Part shown: piece after piece, positions 43,477 to 52,757 of the stretch
Position numbering within the stretch: position 1 is the first letter of the stretch
Layout of the letters: the number at the start of each line of letters is the position of its first letter
Made by a program: the position numbers and the translations under genes
Notes under the pieces: generated by a model
Database searches by the model: none
Told to the model about the DNA's origin: nothing
Seen by the model: the letters and a program-made list of their open reading frames with translations, nothing else
Assembly (NCBI RefSeq): GCF_003627755.1
Contig: NZ_CP032694.1
Location: forward strand, 3,833,501-3,897,500
Reading direction: 5' to 3'
Length of the DNA stretch: 64,000 nucleotides
Source of the DNA: Rhizobium jaguaris
GTDB lineage: Bacteria; Pseudomonadota; Alphaproteobacteria; Rhizobiales; Rhizobiaceae

Positions 43477-44607
43477 ATGACGGACAGTCTGGCATTTCGT
43501 TCCTTCGGACTAAACCGTCTTCTACGCGAGGAATGGTTTCTGGCGGTCAGCATTCTGACCAGTCTGGTGGTCCTCAGCTTCGAGGGCCCATTGCTTAAAC
43601 AATTGTCCGATCCCTTTTGGCTCGCTTTCATATTCCTTGTGCTTTTTGCCGCCGTGCTTGGTTCCGCGCTTTCGGTCGTCCGGCATGCAGATTATCTGGC
43701 GGAGCGACTTGGGGAGCCGTACGGAACATTGATCCTGACGCTGGCCATCACCTCGATCGAAGTGATGGCCATTTCCGCCGTGATGATCCATGGCGAAAAC
43801 AATCCGACCCTTGCGCGTGATACGCTTTTTGCAGTGATTATGATCATCCTCAACGGCATGGTCGGAATGTCGTTGCTGTTCGGCGCCTGGCGACGGCCGG
43901 AGCAGTCCCACAATTTGCAAGGGGCCAACGCCTATCTTGGGCTTATCGTGCCACTGGCGACGCTGAGCCTGATCATGCCGAGTTTTCTATATACTTCGGG
44001 CGGCCCGCACCCTTCCGCGCCGAGACAGATGGTGCTCGGGATCATGTCCATCGGACTTTATGGCGTATTCCTGATGCTTCAAGCGGGCCGCCATCACCAT
44101 TTCTTCGCAGAGGAAGACGAGCTGCCCGTCAAACGCGAGGCGCGCCCTGCACCGCGATCGCTATGGGTTCATACCATCCTGCTGTTCGCCTATATGGGGC
44201 CGGTGGTATTCCTCGTCGAAGAACTCGCCAAACCGATCGACTATGTCATCGAAACATTGCGCGCGCCTGTCGCCTTCGGCGGCGTCGTCATGGCCGTGTT
44301 GGTTGCCACACCGGAAGCCATCAGCGCCGTGCGCGCCGCCATCGCCAACCATTTGCAGCGTTCAATCAATATCTTCCTGGGCTCGGTCCTCTCGACGATC
44401 GGAATAACCGTCCCTGCCATGCTTGCCGTCAGCTATCTCGTTGCACACCCCGTTACGCTGGGGCTCGAGGGCAGCGATCTCGTGATGCTCATCCTGACGC
44501 TTGCCGTCAGTATCATCACCTTCGCCAGCGGCCGGACCCATCTCATGCAGGGCGCCGTTCATCTCGTGCTATTCGTGGCTTACGTGCTGCTCATTTTCCA
44601 ACAGTAA
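43477..44607 (+). CDS. Calcium/proton (ChaA-type) antiporter
   Basis: The 376-residue protein has about eleven membrane segments in two halves, each with the acidic alpha-repeat motif of cation/Ca2+ exchangers: GTLILTLAITSIEVMAI in the first and VLVATPEAISAVRAAIANHL in the second. It exports Ca2+ (or Na+/K+ at high pH, as ChaA does) in exchange for H+. The start lacks a strong SD. The DedA gene follows after 33 bases. Confidence 0.9.
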   Translation: MTDSLAFRSFGLNRLLREEWFLAVSILTSLVVLSFEGPLLKQLSDPFWLAFIFLVLFAAVLGSALSVVRHADYLAERLGEPYGTLILTLAITSIEVMAISAVMIHGENNPTLARDTLFAVIMIILNGMVGMSLLFGAWRRPEQSHNLQGANAYLGLIVPLATLSLIMPSFLYTSGGPHPSAPRQMVLGIMSIGLYGVFLMLQAGRHHHFFAEEDELPVKREARPAPRSLWVHTILLFAYMGPVVFLVEELAKPIDYVIETLRAPVAFGGVVMAVLVATPEAISAVRAAIANHLQRSINIFLGSVLSTIGITVPAMLAVSYLVAHPVTLGLEGSDLVMLILTLAVSIITFASGRTHLMQGAVHLVLFVAYVLLIFQQ

Positions 44608-44640
44608 AGGTCGCGCCCTCTCGATCAGGAGTCACCCGCT

Positions 44641-45198
44641 ATGACAATCGAGCTTCTGATCGCAAGATACGGTTTATTGGCGATCTTCCTGGGTGCTGCC
44701 TTCGAGGGCGAAACCATGGTTATCCTCGGCGGCGTGTTTTCGCACCGCCACCTCATGACCTTTTGGAGTGCGGCGGCAACCGCTTGTGCCGGTTCCTTTA
44801 TCGCGGACCAGACGCTCTTTTTCACCGGCCGCTATGCCCGCCACTATCAGCGTATCCAGAAAATCATCGAAAAGCCGGCGTTCGCCCGCGTCACCCATCT
44901 TCTGGAGCGTTATCCCACCAGCTTTATCTTCGCGTTCCGGTTCATCTATGGCGTGAGGACGATCAGTCCGGTCGCCATCGGAATGTCCGACGTCTCAGCC
45001 ATAAAATTCGTCGTGATCAACGCTGCCGCGGCCTTGATCTGGGGATCGTTCTTCACCGGAATAGGCTACCTGTTCGGCCGAAGTATTGAGCAGACGTTCG
45101 GCCATCTCCCGCTCCATCGCCATGTCCTGATTGCGGCCGGAATTATTGCTGTCCTGCTTCTTGTCATGATGACATTCCGAAAACGCAAGCCTGCCTGA
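44641..45198 (+). CDS. DedA family (VTT domain) membrane protein
   Basis: The 185-residue protein has four or more membrane segments, GAAFEGETMVILGG near residue 20 with the conserved glutamates, and FRFIYGVRTISPVAIG, the FxRxxPxxR-like motif of the family. DedA proteins support membrane lipid carrier recycling and pH/drug tolerance. CAGGAG precedes the ATG. The position directly behind a proton-coupled antiporter fits a role in ion or pH homeostasis. Confidence 0.9.
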   Translation: MTIELLIARYGLLAIFLGAAFEGETMVILGGVFSHRHLMTFWSAAATACAGSFIADQTLFFTGRYARHYQRIQKIIEKPAFARVTHLLERYPTSFIFAFRFIYGVRTISPVAIGMSDVSAIKFVVINAAAALIWGSFFTGIGYLFGRSIEQTFGHLPLHRHVLIAAGIIAVLLLVMMTFRKRKPA

Positions 45199-45332
45199 TC
45201 AGGTTCGGCTTTCGCCGTTACGGCTCACCATAATTGCAGGGCGCGGGGGCTATTGCAATTTTGAGCAATGCCGCTCCATAGTGTCACATGCCTTGATCCA
45301 TCGAAGCCGCTTGGCTGCCGACGAGGCTGCGC

Positions 45333-46601
45333 ATGAAGACTGGAACTCGCAAGTTATGGGGGTCAGGAATGCGTGGGGGATTTTCTCAAGGTCTGCAATT
45401 TTGCGTCGTGCTTGCATGCGCGATTTCTCTTCAGGCATGCGAAAGAAGCAACAACACCTATGTCGCCCCGCCGCCACCGAAGGTACGCGTAGCGCTTCCC
45501 TTACAGCAGCCCGTCACCCGATATTTCGAGCTGACTGGCAATACCGCGGCCTTTAAGTCCGTCAATATAGAAGCGCGCGTTCAGGGCTTTATCGAGTCGA
45601 TAGACTATCGCGACGGCGTGATGGTCACGCAAGGTACCCAGCTCTTCACCATCCAGAGCAATACCTACCAGGCACAAGTCGATCAGGCGCAGGCGACACT
45701 TGCTTCCGCGCAGGCATCGCAGGTCGGCGCCGATCAGGAATACCAGCGCCAGCTCAACCTCACCAGGCAGCGGGTCACAACGCAAACGGCCCTCGACAGC
45801 GCCAAGGCGACGCTTGATCAAGCGAACGCAGCCATCGCCAATGCCAAGGCCAGTCTCGACCTTGCGATGATCAACCTCGGATATACGAAAGTGCTGGCGC
45901 CGTTCGACGGGAGGGTAACCGCCCGTCTCGTCGATGTCGGTGCCCTTGTCGGGGTATCCGGTCCAACCACGCTCGCGACCATCGTCCAGACGGACCCGAT
46001 CTATGTCAATTTCAGCGTCAGCGAGCCGCAGGTACTGATGATCAGGCAAGACCTGGCAAAGCAAGGCCACACGTTCAGGCAAATAGACATTCAGACTATT
46101 CCCTTTGAAATCGGCTTGCAGAACGAGACCGGTTATCCCTTCAAGGGCCGTCTCGATTATGCCTCGCCGCAAATAGATTCGGCGAGCGGCACCCTGCCGG
46201 TGCGCGGCGTTCTCGACAACAAGGATCGCGCCCTTCTGCCAGGCCTTTTTGTGCGTGTGCGCGTGCCGGTCGGACACGAGGACAAGGCGCTGCTGGTAAG
46301 GAACGACGCAATCGGCACCAACCAGCAGGGCAGCTATGTGCTGGTCCTTGGGAAAGATGAAACTGTCGAACAGAAGGTGGTGCAAGCAGGCCAGCGCGAG
46401 GGTCCTCTTCGCGTCATCGATTCCGGACTTGACGCGGGCGACTGGGTGGTGACGGAAGGCATTCAACAGGCCATCCCCGGCAGCAAGGTTGCGCCGGAGA
46501 AAGTCGCGATGGATGCAACCTCGACGGCAAGCGCATCGAACGATGTCGCACCCACAACAGATACGGCTAAACCCGGCACAGCAAAGTCCGACACGCCATG
46601 A
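45333..46601 (+). CDS. RND efflux periplasmic adaptor lipoprotein
   Basis: After a signal sequence with lipobox ISLQAC (cysteine about residue 36), the protein has barrel-sandwich halves ([20 protein letters not shown] and [17 protein letters not shown]) with a coiled-coil between, then the membrane-proximal domain. This is the MexA/AcrA family adaptor linking pump and outer-membrane channel. Two starts are possible, 45333 and an ATG at 45369 that has GGGGGT in front; the second gives a tighter signal peptide. The pump gene follows after 40 bases. Confidence 0.92.
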   Translation: MKTGTRKLWGSGMRGGFSQGLQFCVVLACAISLQACERSNNTYVAPPPPKVRVALPLQQPVTRYFELTGNTAAFKSVNIEARVQGFIESIDYRDGVMVTQGTQLFTIQSNTYQAQVDQAQATLASAQASQVGADQEYQRQLNLTRQRVTTQTALDSAKATLDQANAAIANAKASLDLAMINLGYTKVLAPFDGRVTARLVDVGALVGVSGPTTLATIVQTDPIYVNFSVSEPQVLMIRQDLAKQGHTFRQIDIQTIPFEIGLQNETGYPFKGRLDYASPQIDSASGTLPVRGVLDNKDRALLPGLFVRVRVPVGHEDKALLVRNDAIGTNQQGSYVLVLGKDETVEQKVVQAGQREGPLRVIDSGLDAGDWVVTEGIQQAIPGSKVAPEKVAMDATSTASASNDVAPTTDTAKPGTAKSDTP

Positions 46602-46641
46602 GCCCGCTCCCGATTTCACGCCAATATCCGAGGGGGACAGC

Positions 46642-49600
46642 ATGATTTCGCGCTTCTTCATCGAGCGGCCGGTGCTTGCGAATGTTCTGGCGCTTGTCTT
46701 CGTCCTCATCGGCGCGGTCGCGCTCTTCCAATTGCCGGTCGCACAATATCCGAACGTTGTTCCACCGACGGTACAAGTGACGACACGTTACCCTGGTGCA
46801 AGTGCCAGTACTCTTATCGATACCGTCGCACTGCCGATCGAACAGCAGGTCAACGGCGTCCAGAACATGCTCTACATGCAGTCGACCAGCGCCAGCGACG
46901 GCACCTACTCCCTGACCGTCACCTTTGCGATCGGCACCGATCCCGACCAGGCGCAGGTCCTTGTGCAGAACCGTGTCGCCATAGCCATGTCCTCGCTGCC
47001 GCAAGCTGTCCAGCTTCAGGGCGTCACGACGCAGAAGAAGTCGACGGCCATTCTGGAATTTGTCAGCCTGACCTCGCCGGACAGCCGATTTGACAGCCTT
47101 TTCCTGTCCAACTATGCCGTCATCAATTTGCAGAACGAGTTGGCCCGCCTGCCTGGCGTTGGCAATGTCTCGGTATTCGGCGCGGGCCAATATGCCATGC
47201 GCATCTGGATGAATCCCGAACTCCTGCAGGCGCGCGGCCTGACACCGCAAGACGTTATCAACGTCGTGCAGGATCAGAGCCAGGAGGTGACGGCCGGTCA
47301 GGTCGGCATACCGCCCGTGCCGCCCGGGCAGGCTTTCCAGTACACGCTCAACGTCAGCGGGCGGCTGGACGACGCGGTCGATTTTGAGAATATCATCGTC
47401 AAGGTCGATCAGCAGAATGGCGGACGCATCACGCGCATTCGCGACATCGGTCGCGTCGAACTCGGCGCCCAGACCTACAGCCAGTCCTTCATGCAGAATG
47501 GGCACCCTGCAGCCGGCATCGGCATTTTTCAATTGCCGGAAGCAAACGCCATAACCGTCGCGCGGGATGTCGCCGCGAAGATGGCGCAGCTCTCCAAAAG
47601 CTTTCCGCCGGGCCTTGCCTATGAAGTCCCGTTCGACACCACCAAGTTCGTCACGGCTTCGATCAACGAAGTCTATATAACGCTGGTGGAGGCCGGCGTC
47701 CTGGTGCTCATCGTCATTCTCGTCTTTCTTCAGGATTGGCGGGCAATGCTGGTGCCGGCGACGACCGTACCGGTCACGATCATCGGCGCCTTTGCGGCAA
47801 TGGCGGCGCTCGGTTTCACCATCAATCTCTCGACGCTGTTTGCCATCGTTCTTGCCATCGGCATCGTCGTCGATGACGCCATCGTCATCGTCGAGGGTGT
47901 CGCTCGTCACATCGAGGCAGGAATGCCGGGCAAACAGGCGGCCGAGAAAGCAATGGACGAACTGTTCGGTCCTGTTATCGGCATTACGCTCGTTCTGATG
48001 GCGGTGTTCATTCCTGCGGCCTTCCTTCCGGGCTTGACCGGACAACTCTACAAGCAATTCGCGCTCGTCATTGCCGCCACGGCATTGATCAGTGCTATCA
48101 ACGCAATGACGCTCAAGCCGACGCAATGCGCGCTCTGGCTGCGCCCGGCGGTGCCGCCCGAGAGGCGCAACTTCTTTTACCGCGGCTTCAACAAGGTCTA
48201 CGATCGGGCGGAGCGTGGCTATGCCAGGCTTATCAGCAGCATGGTTCATCATAGCGGCATCGCCGTGCTGGTTGCCTTGGCGTTGATCGGCGTCGCCGTG
48301 TGGGGGCTCACGCGACTTCCGACTGCCTTCCTGCCGCCCGAAGACCAAGGTTATGTGCTGATCAGCGCACAGCTTCCCGACGGCGCCTCGAAGGAGCGCA
48401 CCGATGCCGTCATGGAACAGGTCGGCAAGATTGCGCAACAGACGCCCGGCGTCGAACAGGTGCTGACCATCAGCGGCATCTCCATCCTCGACAACAGCGC
48501 GAGCTTACCAAACGCCGGCGTCGCCTATGTCGTGCTCAAGGATTGGGGTACCCGCGGCAAGGAAAAGGGACAGGATCTGCTGTCGATCTACGAGCATTTG
48601 AACGGTGCCCTGCGGGACATATTGACCGCAAAGACGCTGGTGGTGGTGCCACCGCCGATCCAGGGCATCGGCAATGCCAATGGCTTCACCATGCAAGTCG
48701 AGATCCGGGGCGGGAATTTCGACTTTCCGCTGCTGCAGAACCTAGCAGATACCATCGTCAAGAACGGCAACGCGCAGTCGGCGCTGCAAAGACTGAGCAC
48801 ATCTTTCCGAGCCGACGTTCCGCAGCTCTCCGTCTCGGTCGATCGCATCAAGGCAGAGACGCTCGGCATTACGGTTGGACAGATTTTCTCGGCGCTCTCG
48901 GGCTATGTCGGATCGAGCTACGTAACCCAGTTCAACAAGTTCGGGCGAACCTTCCAGGTCTATGTGCAGGCGTCTCCCGACTTCCGTGTGCGTCCTGATG
49001 ACATCCGCAACTTGAAGGTCAAGGCTGGCGATGGCACCATGGTGCCGCTCGCCACGGTGACGGATGTCACCAGCGTCCAAGGGCCGTCCCTCATCAGCCT
49101 CTACAACCTTTATCCGACGGCAACGATCGTCGGCGGGGCCGCCAGTGGCTTCAGTTCCGGACAAGCGCTCGATGTCATGGAACAGATAGCCAACCGCACG
49201 CTGTCGCGCGGCTCGAGCTTCGAATGGACGGCTTTGTCCTACCAGGAGAAGGCTGTCGGCGGGCAGATCTATTTCGTCTTCGCCCTTGCGATGCTTCTCG
49301 TCTATTTCGTGCTCGCCGGCCAATATGAGAGCTGGATCCTGCCATTGGCTGTGCTGTTGGCCGTGCCGCTCGCCCTGCTCGGTACGGTGGGCGCGCTGAG
49401 CGCTGCCGGCGTCGCCAACAACCTCTACACCCAGATCGGGCTCATCCTGCTGATCGCGCTCGCCTCGAAGAACGCCATTCTCATCGTCGAATATGCGCGG
49501 GAGAGACGCCAGGAAGGCATGGAGATTCTCGACGCGGCGGTCGAGGCGGCCCGCTTGCGCTTCAGGCCTATCCTGATGACATCCTTTGCCTTTATCCTCG

Positions 49601-49800
49601 GTGTGCTGCCGCTGGTGCTCGCCACCGGAGCCGGCGCCTCCGCCCGCAAGTCGATCGGCATATCGGTCTTCAGCGGCATGATCGCCTCGACCTGTCTTGC
49701 CGTGCTCTTCGTTCCTTCATTCTATGTCGTGTTGCAACGCATCGAGGAATACAGAAAACGCCGCACCGCCCCGCAGCCGGTTTCGCAAGCCGCGGACTGA
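46642..49800 (+). CDS. RND efflux pump, HAE1 (AcrB/MexB) family
   Basis: The 1052-residue inner-membrane protein has the canonical start [20 protein letters not shown], twelve membrane segments in two repeats, and the proton-relay aspartates in [13 protein letters not shown] of segment 4. The C-terminal half has [14 protein letters not shown] and the usual [16 protein letters not shown]. It expels hydrophobic drugs with proton energy. The ATG at 46642 (GAGGGGGAC before it) is chosen; the longer frame to 46489 overlaps the adaptor gene. No TolC-like gene is adjacent. Confidence 0.95.
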   Translation: MISRFFIERPVLANVLALVFVLIGAVALFQLPVAQYPNVVPPTVQVTTRYPGASASTLIDTVALPIEQQVNGVQNMLYMQSTSASDGTYSLTVTFAIGTDPDQAQVLVQNRVAIAMSSLPQAVQLQGVTTQKKSTAILEFVSLTSPDSRFDSLFLSNYAVINLQNELARLPGVGNVSVFGAGQYAMRIWMNPELLQARGLTPQDVINVVQDQSQEVTAGQVGIPPVPPGQAFQYTLNVSGRLDDAVDFENIIVKVDQQNGGRITRIRDIGRVELGAQTYSQSFMQNGHPAAGIGIFQLPEANAITVARDVAAKMAQLSKSFPPGLAYEVPFDTTKFVTASINEVYITLVEAGVLVLIVILVFLQDWRAMLVPATTVPVTIIGAFAAMAALGFTINLSTLFAIVLAIGIVVDDAIVIVEGVARHIEAGMPGKQAAEKAMDELFGPVIGITLVLMAVFIPAAFLPGLTGQLYKQFALVIAATALISAINAMTLKPTQCALWLRPAVPPERRNFFYRGFNKVYDRAERGYARLISSMVHHSGIAVLVALALIGVAVWGLTRLPTAFLPPEDQGYVLISAQLPDGASKERTDAVMEQVGKIAQQTPGVEQVLTISGISILDNSASLPNAGVAYVVLKDWGTRGKEKGQDLLSIYEHLNGALRDILTAKTLVVVPPPIQGIGNANGFTMQVEIRGGNFDFPLLQNLADTIVKNGNAQSALQRLSTSFRADVPQLSVSVDRIKAETLGITVGQIFSALSGYVGSSYVTQFNKFGRTFQVYVQASPDFRVRPDDIRNLKVKAGDGTMVPLATVTDVTSVQGPSLISLYNLYPTATIVGGAASGFSSGQALDVMEQIANRTLSRGSSFEWTALSYQEKAVGGQIYFVFALAMLLVYFVLAGQYESWILPLAVLLAVPLALLGTVGALSAAGVANNLYTQIGLILLIALASKNAILIVEYARERRQEGMEILDAAVEAARLRFRPILMTSFAFILGVLPLVLATGAGASARKSIGISVFSGMIASTCLAVLFVPSFYVVLQRIEEYRKRRTAPQPVSQAAD

Positions 49801-49854
49801 GGGCACGGAAACGATCTTCCGCACCGATGTTATCCGACGGGCGAGACTTTGCTC

Positions 49855-50055
49855 CTACGGCACGACCCGAACATAGACGTTGCCGCTTCTGGCATAGTAG
49901 CCGGATCCGCAGCGATAGTAATAGCCGCCATTATAGGCGCCATAGACACAGCCCGATGGCAGAACGGCGATGCCAGCCGTCGTTCCCGCGGCGACGCGGC
50001 GCGTCGTCGCAGTAGCAAGGGCCGGACAGAAGCTTATAATCCGCTGGTCAATACC
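49855..50055 (-). pseudogene. Small glycine/tyrosine-rich exported protein ORF lacking a start codon
   Basis: A frame open from 50055 to a stop at 49855 encodes an alanine/threonine-rich stretch like the end of a signal peptide, then AVLPSGCVYGAYNGGYYYRC and a GYYARSGNVYVRVVP tail, a sensible small secreted protein. No ATG, GTG or TTG occurs in frame after the upstream in-frame stop at 50056-50058; only ATT. The 5' part overlaps the end of the cysteine-rich gene. A deletion that removed the original start and fused the two genes is the simplest reading. Confidence 0.6.
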
Positions 50056-50834
50056 CTATGGCATGACGGGGATACCCGCTGCAGATTGTCCCGCAGGCAG
50101 GCAATGCCGCGGCCGCCGCCGAGCGGCACGGAACGGCAAAAAGCCCGGAAATCCGACCCGCACGTCTGACGCAGGATCATCAATTCCTCACGTGGTGTGA
50201 AGGATGGCATCGCGGTACGCGTAGCCGGCGCGGGCGTTGCCGCTGCACCGCCGCCGGCAGCAGGAGCAGAAGCAGTCCCTCCGAGAGCTGCAACCGCCTG
50301 CTGACAGGATGGGGAGAGCGTTGAATTGTGCTGGCGAAGACAGGTAAGCGCTTCCGCGCCTCCGGGCGTAACACCCGAACATTGTGCCATGAAATCAGAC
50401 CGGCAGGCAGATTTGACCGCATTGCGCTGCGCCTGCGTCGGTTGATGTGCCTGCGCTCCACCCGCGGCGGCTGCGCCAGATTGAGCGGGCACCGTTCCAG
50501 GTGTCTCGGCGGGCGCAGCGGCGCTGGACCTCTGCTTGGTTGTGCTCACCGCCGACACGGCGCTTCGGCAGGCCGGCGAAAGCGTCGAGCTATGCTGTTG
50601 CAGGCAGGTTAGAGCTTCGATGCCGCCCGGTGACACGCCTGAACATTGCGCGATGAAATCAGACCGACAAGCCGACTTGATGGCATTGCGTTGCGCGGCG
50701 CTAGGCTGTTGTGAATGAGCGACACCGACAAAAAGACAGAACACGCACAACAAGGTGCAAAGCACAGTGTATGCTGGCAGGAGATGCTGCCTTCCATGCG
50801 GGACGGTCGCCAGAAAAGACGCAGATTTCCCCAT
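50034..50834 (-). CDS. Secreted cysteine-rich-repeat protein
   Basis: A signal peptide ends near residue 41 (AHS). The rest has three copies of a roughly 45-residue unit with pattern SACRSDFxAQCSGVxPGGxEALTCLxxHxSTLSPxC, separated by Ala/Pro/Gly-rich linkers; the third copy is divergent (TCGSDFRAFCRSVPLGGG). Each unit has four cysteines, suiting two disulfides in the periplasm. This is the small alphaproteobacterial Cys-rich (GLG1-like) repeat family, of unknown function. GAGGGGG precedes the ATG. It lies 190 bases after the transporter gene on the same strand. Confidence 0.85.
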   Translation of the reverse strand: MGKSASFLATVPHGRQHLLPAYTVLCTLLCVFCLFVGVAHSQQPSAAQRNAIKSACRSDFIAQCSGVSPGGIEALTCLQQHSSTLSPACRSAVSAVSTTKQRSSAAAPAETPGTVPAQSGAAAAGGAQAHQPTQAQRNAVKSACRSDFMAQCSGVTPGGAEALTCLRQHNSTLSPSCQQAVAALGGTASAPAAGGGAAATPAPATRTAMPSFTPREELMILRQTCGSDFRAFCRSVPLGGGRGIACLRDNLQRVSPSCHRVLTSGL

Positions 50835-51025
50835 TGTTTCCCCCTCAAGAAAAACTCTTGGTGCTTATCGTAGAAAGCCGTCGGCCGAAGTAACGAGATC
50901 AAAAAATCACAAGGGATGAAAGCTACATGCGGATCCGACAGTAAATCAAGTATTGCTAAATTAGCATAACAAACATATGCGCGAAAAGGTAGCCAAACAG
51001 AGTACAATTCCATGGAGGAAGTCAG

Positions 51026-52723
51026 TCACTGGTCCACGGAGTGTTCTCCTTGATTGATCCACCTCCAGGATCCGTCCGCATGGCACTCGAGCACGGCATC
51101 ATATGCCTCCTGCGGGGTACTCATGTCAGCGAAGTTGACGCAGGCGATCTTTCGCTCGGCAAGCAGTCCGAGGATATCGCGCAGCAGTTCGTTACCGAAG
51201 ATCACATCTGCATTTTCCAAAAGAACATACCGAGGGCCCGCGATAAGCACCTCGGCGATCGCCACGATCTGTTGTTCGCGTGGCGACAATAGACTCGACC
51301 AGTCGCACTCCTTGTCGAGATCATCAACGGTCAGAACGCGGACAAATCCGAGCTGCTTGAGGAGAGCAAGGATCTGATCATCGGACACTTCGCCTTGTTG
51401 TTCTGCTGGCACCATTATCTGCCGCAAGGTTCCAGGAGCGAGCTGGGTGCGTTGCGCGAGAAAACGCAGCCGATCGCGTGGCGGACGAATGATTCGTCCC
51501 TCTCCAGACGTGCCAATTCCTGCCGTTGTGCGGAACAGCGCGGTCGCTCCTCCATGGTCGCCTCCCACCACAACGACGCGTGTGTCAGCCGGAAAGATCG
51601 TCGAAAGATCTTTCAGTAACGCCTGGCCGCCCGGCGACGTGAGCGTGAGGTGCTCATAGGCAAGGTTTCCATCGGTCTCTACGACCTCCAGGTCGGTTTT
51701 TATTGGCTGAGCAGCTTCTTCGATCGCGTCGATCAGGGAGCTGATACGCGCCACCACAACCGCGAAATTGGAAATCGATTTGAATTGGCTGACAATGAAT
51801 GAAAACGCACCGACGAGCATCGCAAAGGCGGCTGCAGACTGGGTAACCACGCCGAATTCCATGTCGCCTCGAATGAATGCCGGGGCGATGATGAGAACCG
51901 GAATGATCTGAGTCATCCAGTTGTAGCCCGTTGTGAAGAAACCGACATTGCGGTTGATGACGATTATGCGCCTGAAGTTCAGGGCAAGTTCGTCGAAACG
52001 CCTCAGCAAGAGATTGGCGTGCCTTTGCTCTCCTCCCCCAAGCATGATCGATTCTGCGTTCTCGCGCACGCGGATCAGGCCGGAACGGAATGCAGCCTCG
52101 CGGTCGAGCTGATCATAGCTCAGCCTGATCAGGGGGCGACCCAATACGATTGTCATGTAGGATCCGGTGGCTGCGTATACCACAGCCGCGATGAACAGCA
52201 GCGGACTGATGAGCCAAAGCACGCCTGAGAAGGTCAAGACGGTCAAAGCGCTGTTCAACAGCATCAATACGAAAGAAAGGGTCGTGATAGTGAAGGTGTT
52301 GATATCATCGGCGATCCGCTGGTCAGGATGTGCGAGCTTACCCAGAATCCCGACGCGGTAAAACGTCCCCCCGCTCATATAAACACCAATAGCGCGGCGT
52401 GTCAGAAATTCCCGCCAGAGCAAGGCCAGCCGTTCCTCCGCGAACCTGGCGATCACCGAGGCGACAGTCGATGCCGCGAAAGCCATGGTGTACAGGATGG
52501 CCTGGCGAATGAATTCGGCTGTCTGCCTTTCGGCGATGGCGGTCATGAAATGCCGGCCGACGAAGCTATTGACGACGTTCAGAGCACTGATGCCGCCGAA
52601 GAGAGCGACCAGAGCGAAAAATAGGAACTTGGCTCTTCCGCCTACATCTGATGTCATAAAGATCTTGACTGCGCGGACGAACCTGCCTGCCGTCAACTTA
52701 AGCGGAATATGCTGCTGGCTCAT
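51026..52723 (-). CDS. BacA/SbmA-YddA-type ABC transporter with inactivated ATPase domain
   Basis: Residues 1-340 are an exporter-type membrane domain of the SbmA/BacA-YddA (ABCD-like) group with about six segments. Residues 350-565 keep the outline of the nucleotide-binding domain, but its ATPase motifs are gone: Walker A reads GGDHGGAT (387-394, Lys replaced by Ala393), the signature is LSPREQQ instead of LSxGEQQ, Walker B ends LLEN rather than LLDE, and no H-loop histidine is seen. BacA/SbmA work without an ATPase, driven by protons, so this could be a transporter that still carries a dead domain. The start at 52723 has AGGGGC in front. It is 34 bases downstream of glgP. Confidence 0.85.
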   Translation of the reverse strand: MSQQHIPLKLTAGRFVRAVKIFMTSDVGGRAKFLFFALVALFGGISALNVVNSFVGRHFMTAIAERQTAEFIRQAILYTMAFAASTVASVIARFAEERLALLWREFLTRRAIGVYMSGGTFYRVGILGKLAHPDQRIADDINTFTITTLSFVLMLLNSALTVLTFSGVLWLISPLLFIAAVVYAATGSYMTIVLGRPLIRLSYDQLDREAAFRSGLIRVRENAESIMLGGGEQRHANLLLRRFDELALNFRRIIVINRNVGFFTTGYNWMTQIIPVLIIAPAFIRGDMEFGVVTQSAAAFAMLVGAFSFIVSQFKSISNFAVVVARISSLIDAIEEAAQPIKTDLEVVETDGNLAYEHLTLTSPGGQALLKDLSTIFPADTRVVVVGGDHGGATALFRTTAGIGTSGEGRIIRPPRDRLRFLAQRTQLAPGTLRQIMVPAEQQGEVSDDQILALLKQLGFVRVLTVDDLDKECDWSSLLSPREQQIVAIAEVLIAGPRYVLLENADVIFGNELLRDILGLLAERKIACVNFADMSTPQEAYDAVLECHADGSWRWINQGEHSVDQ

Positions 52724-52757
52724 GCTCGCCCCTGCTGTTATCGCCATTCACCACGAA

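Noticed and set aside
46567..48438. A 623-codon frame antisense to the RND pump
   Set aside because: Extremely charged composition (Arg/Asp/His) and complete overlap with a well-identified pump gene.
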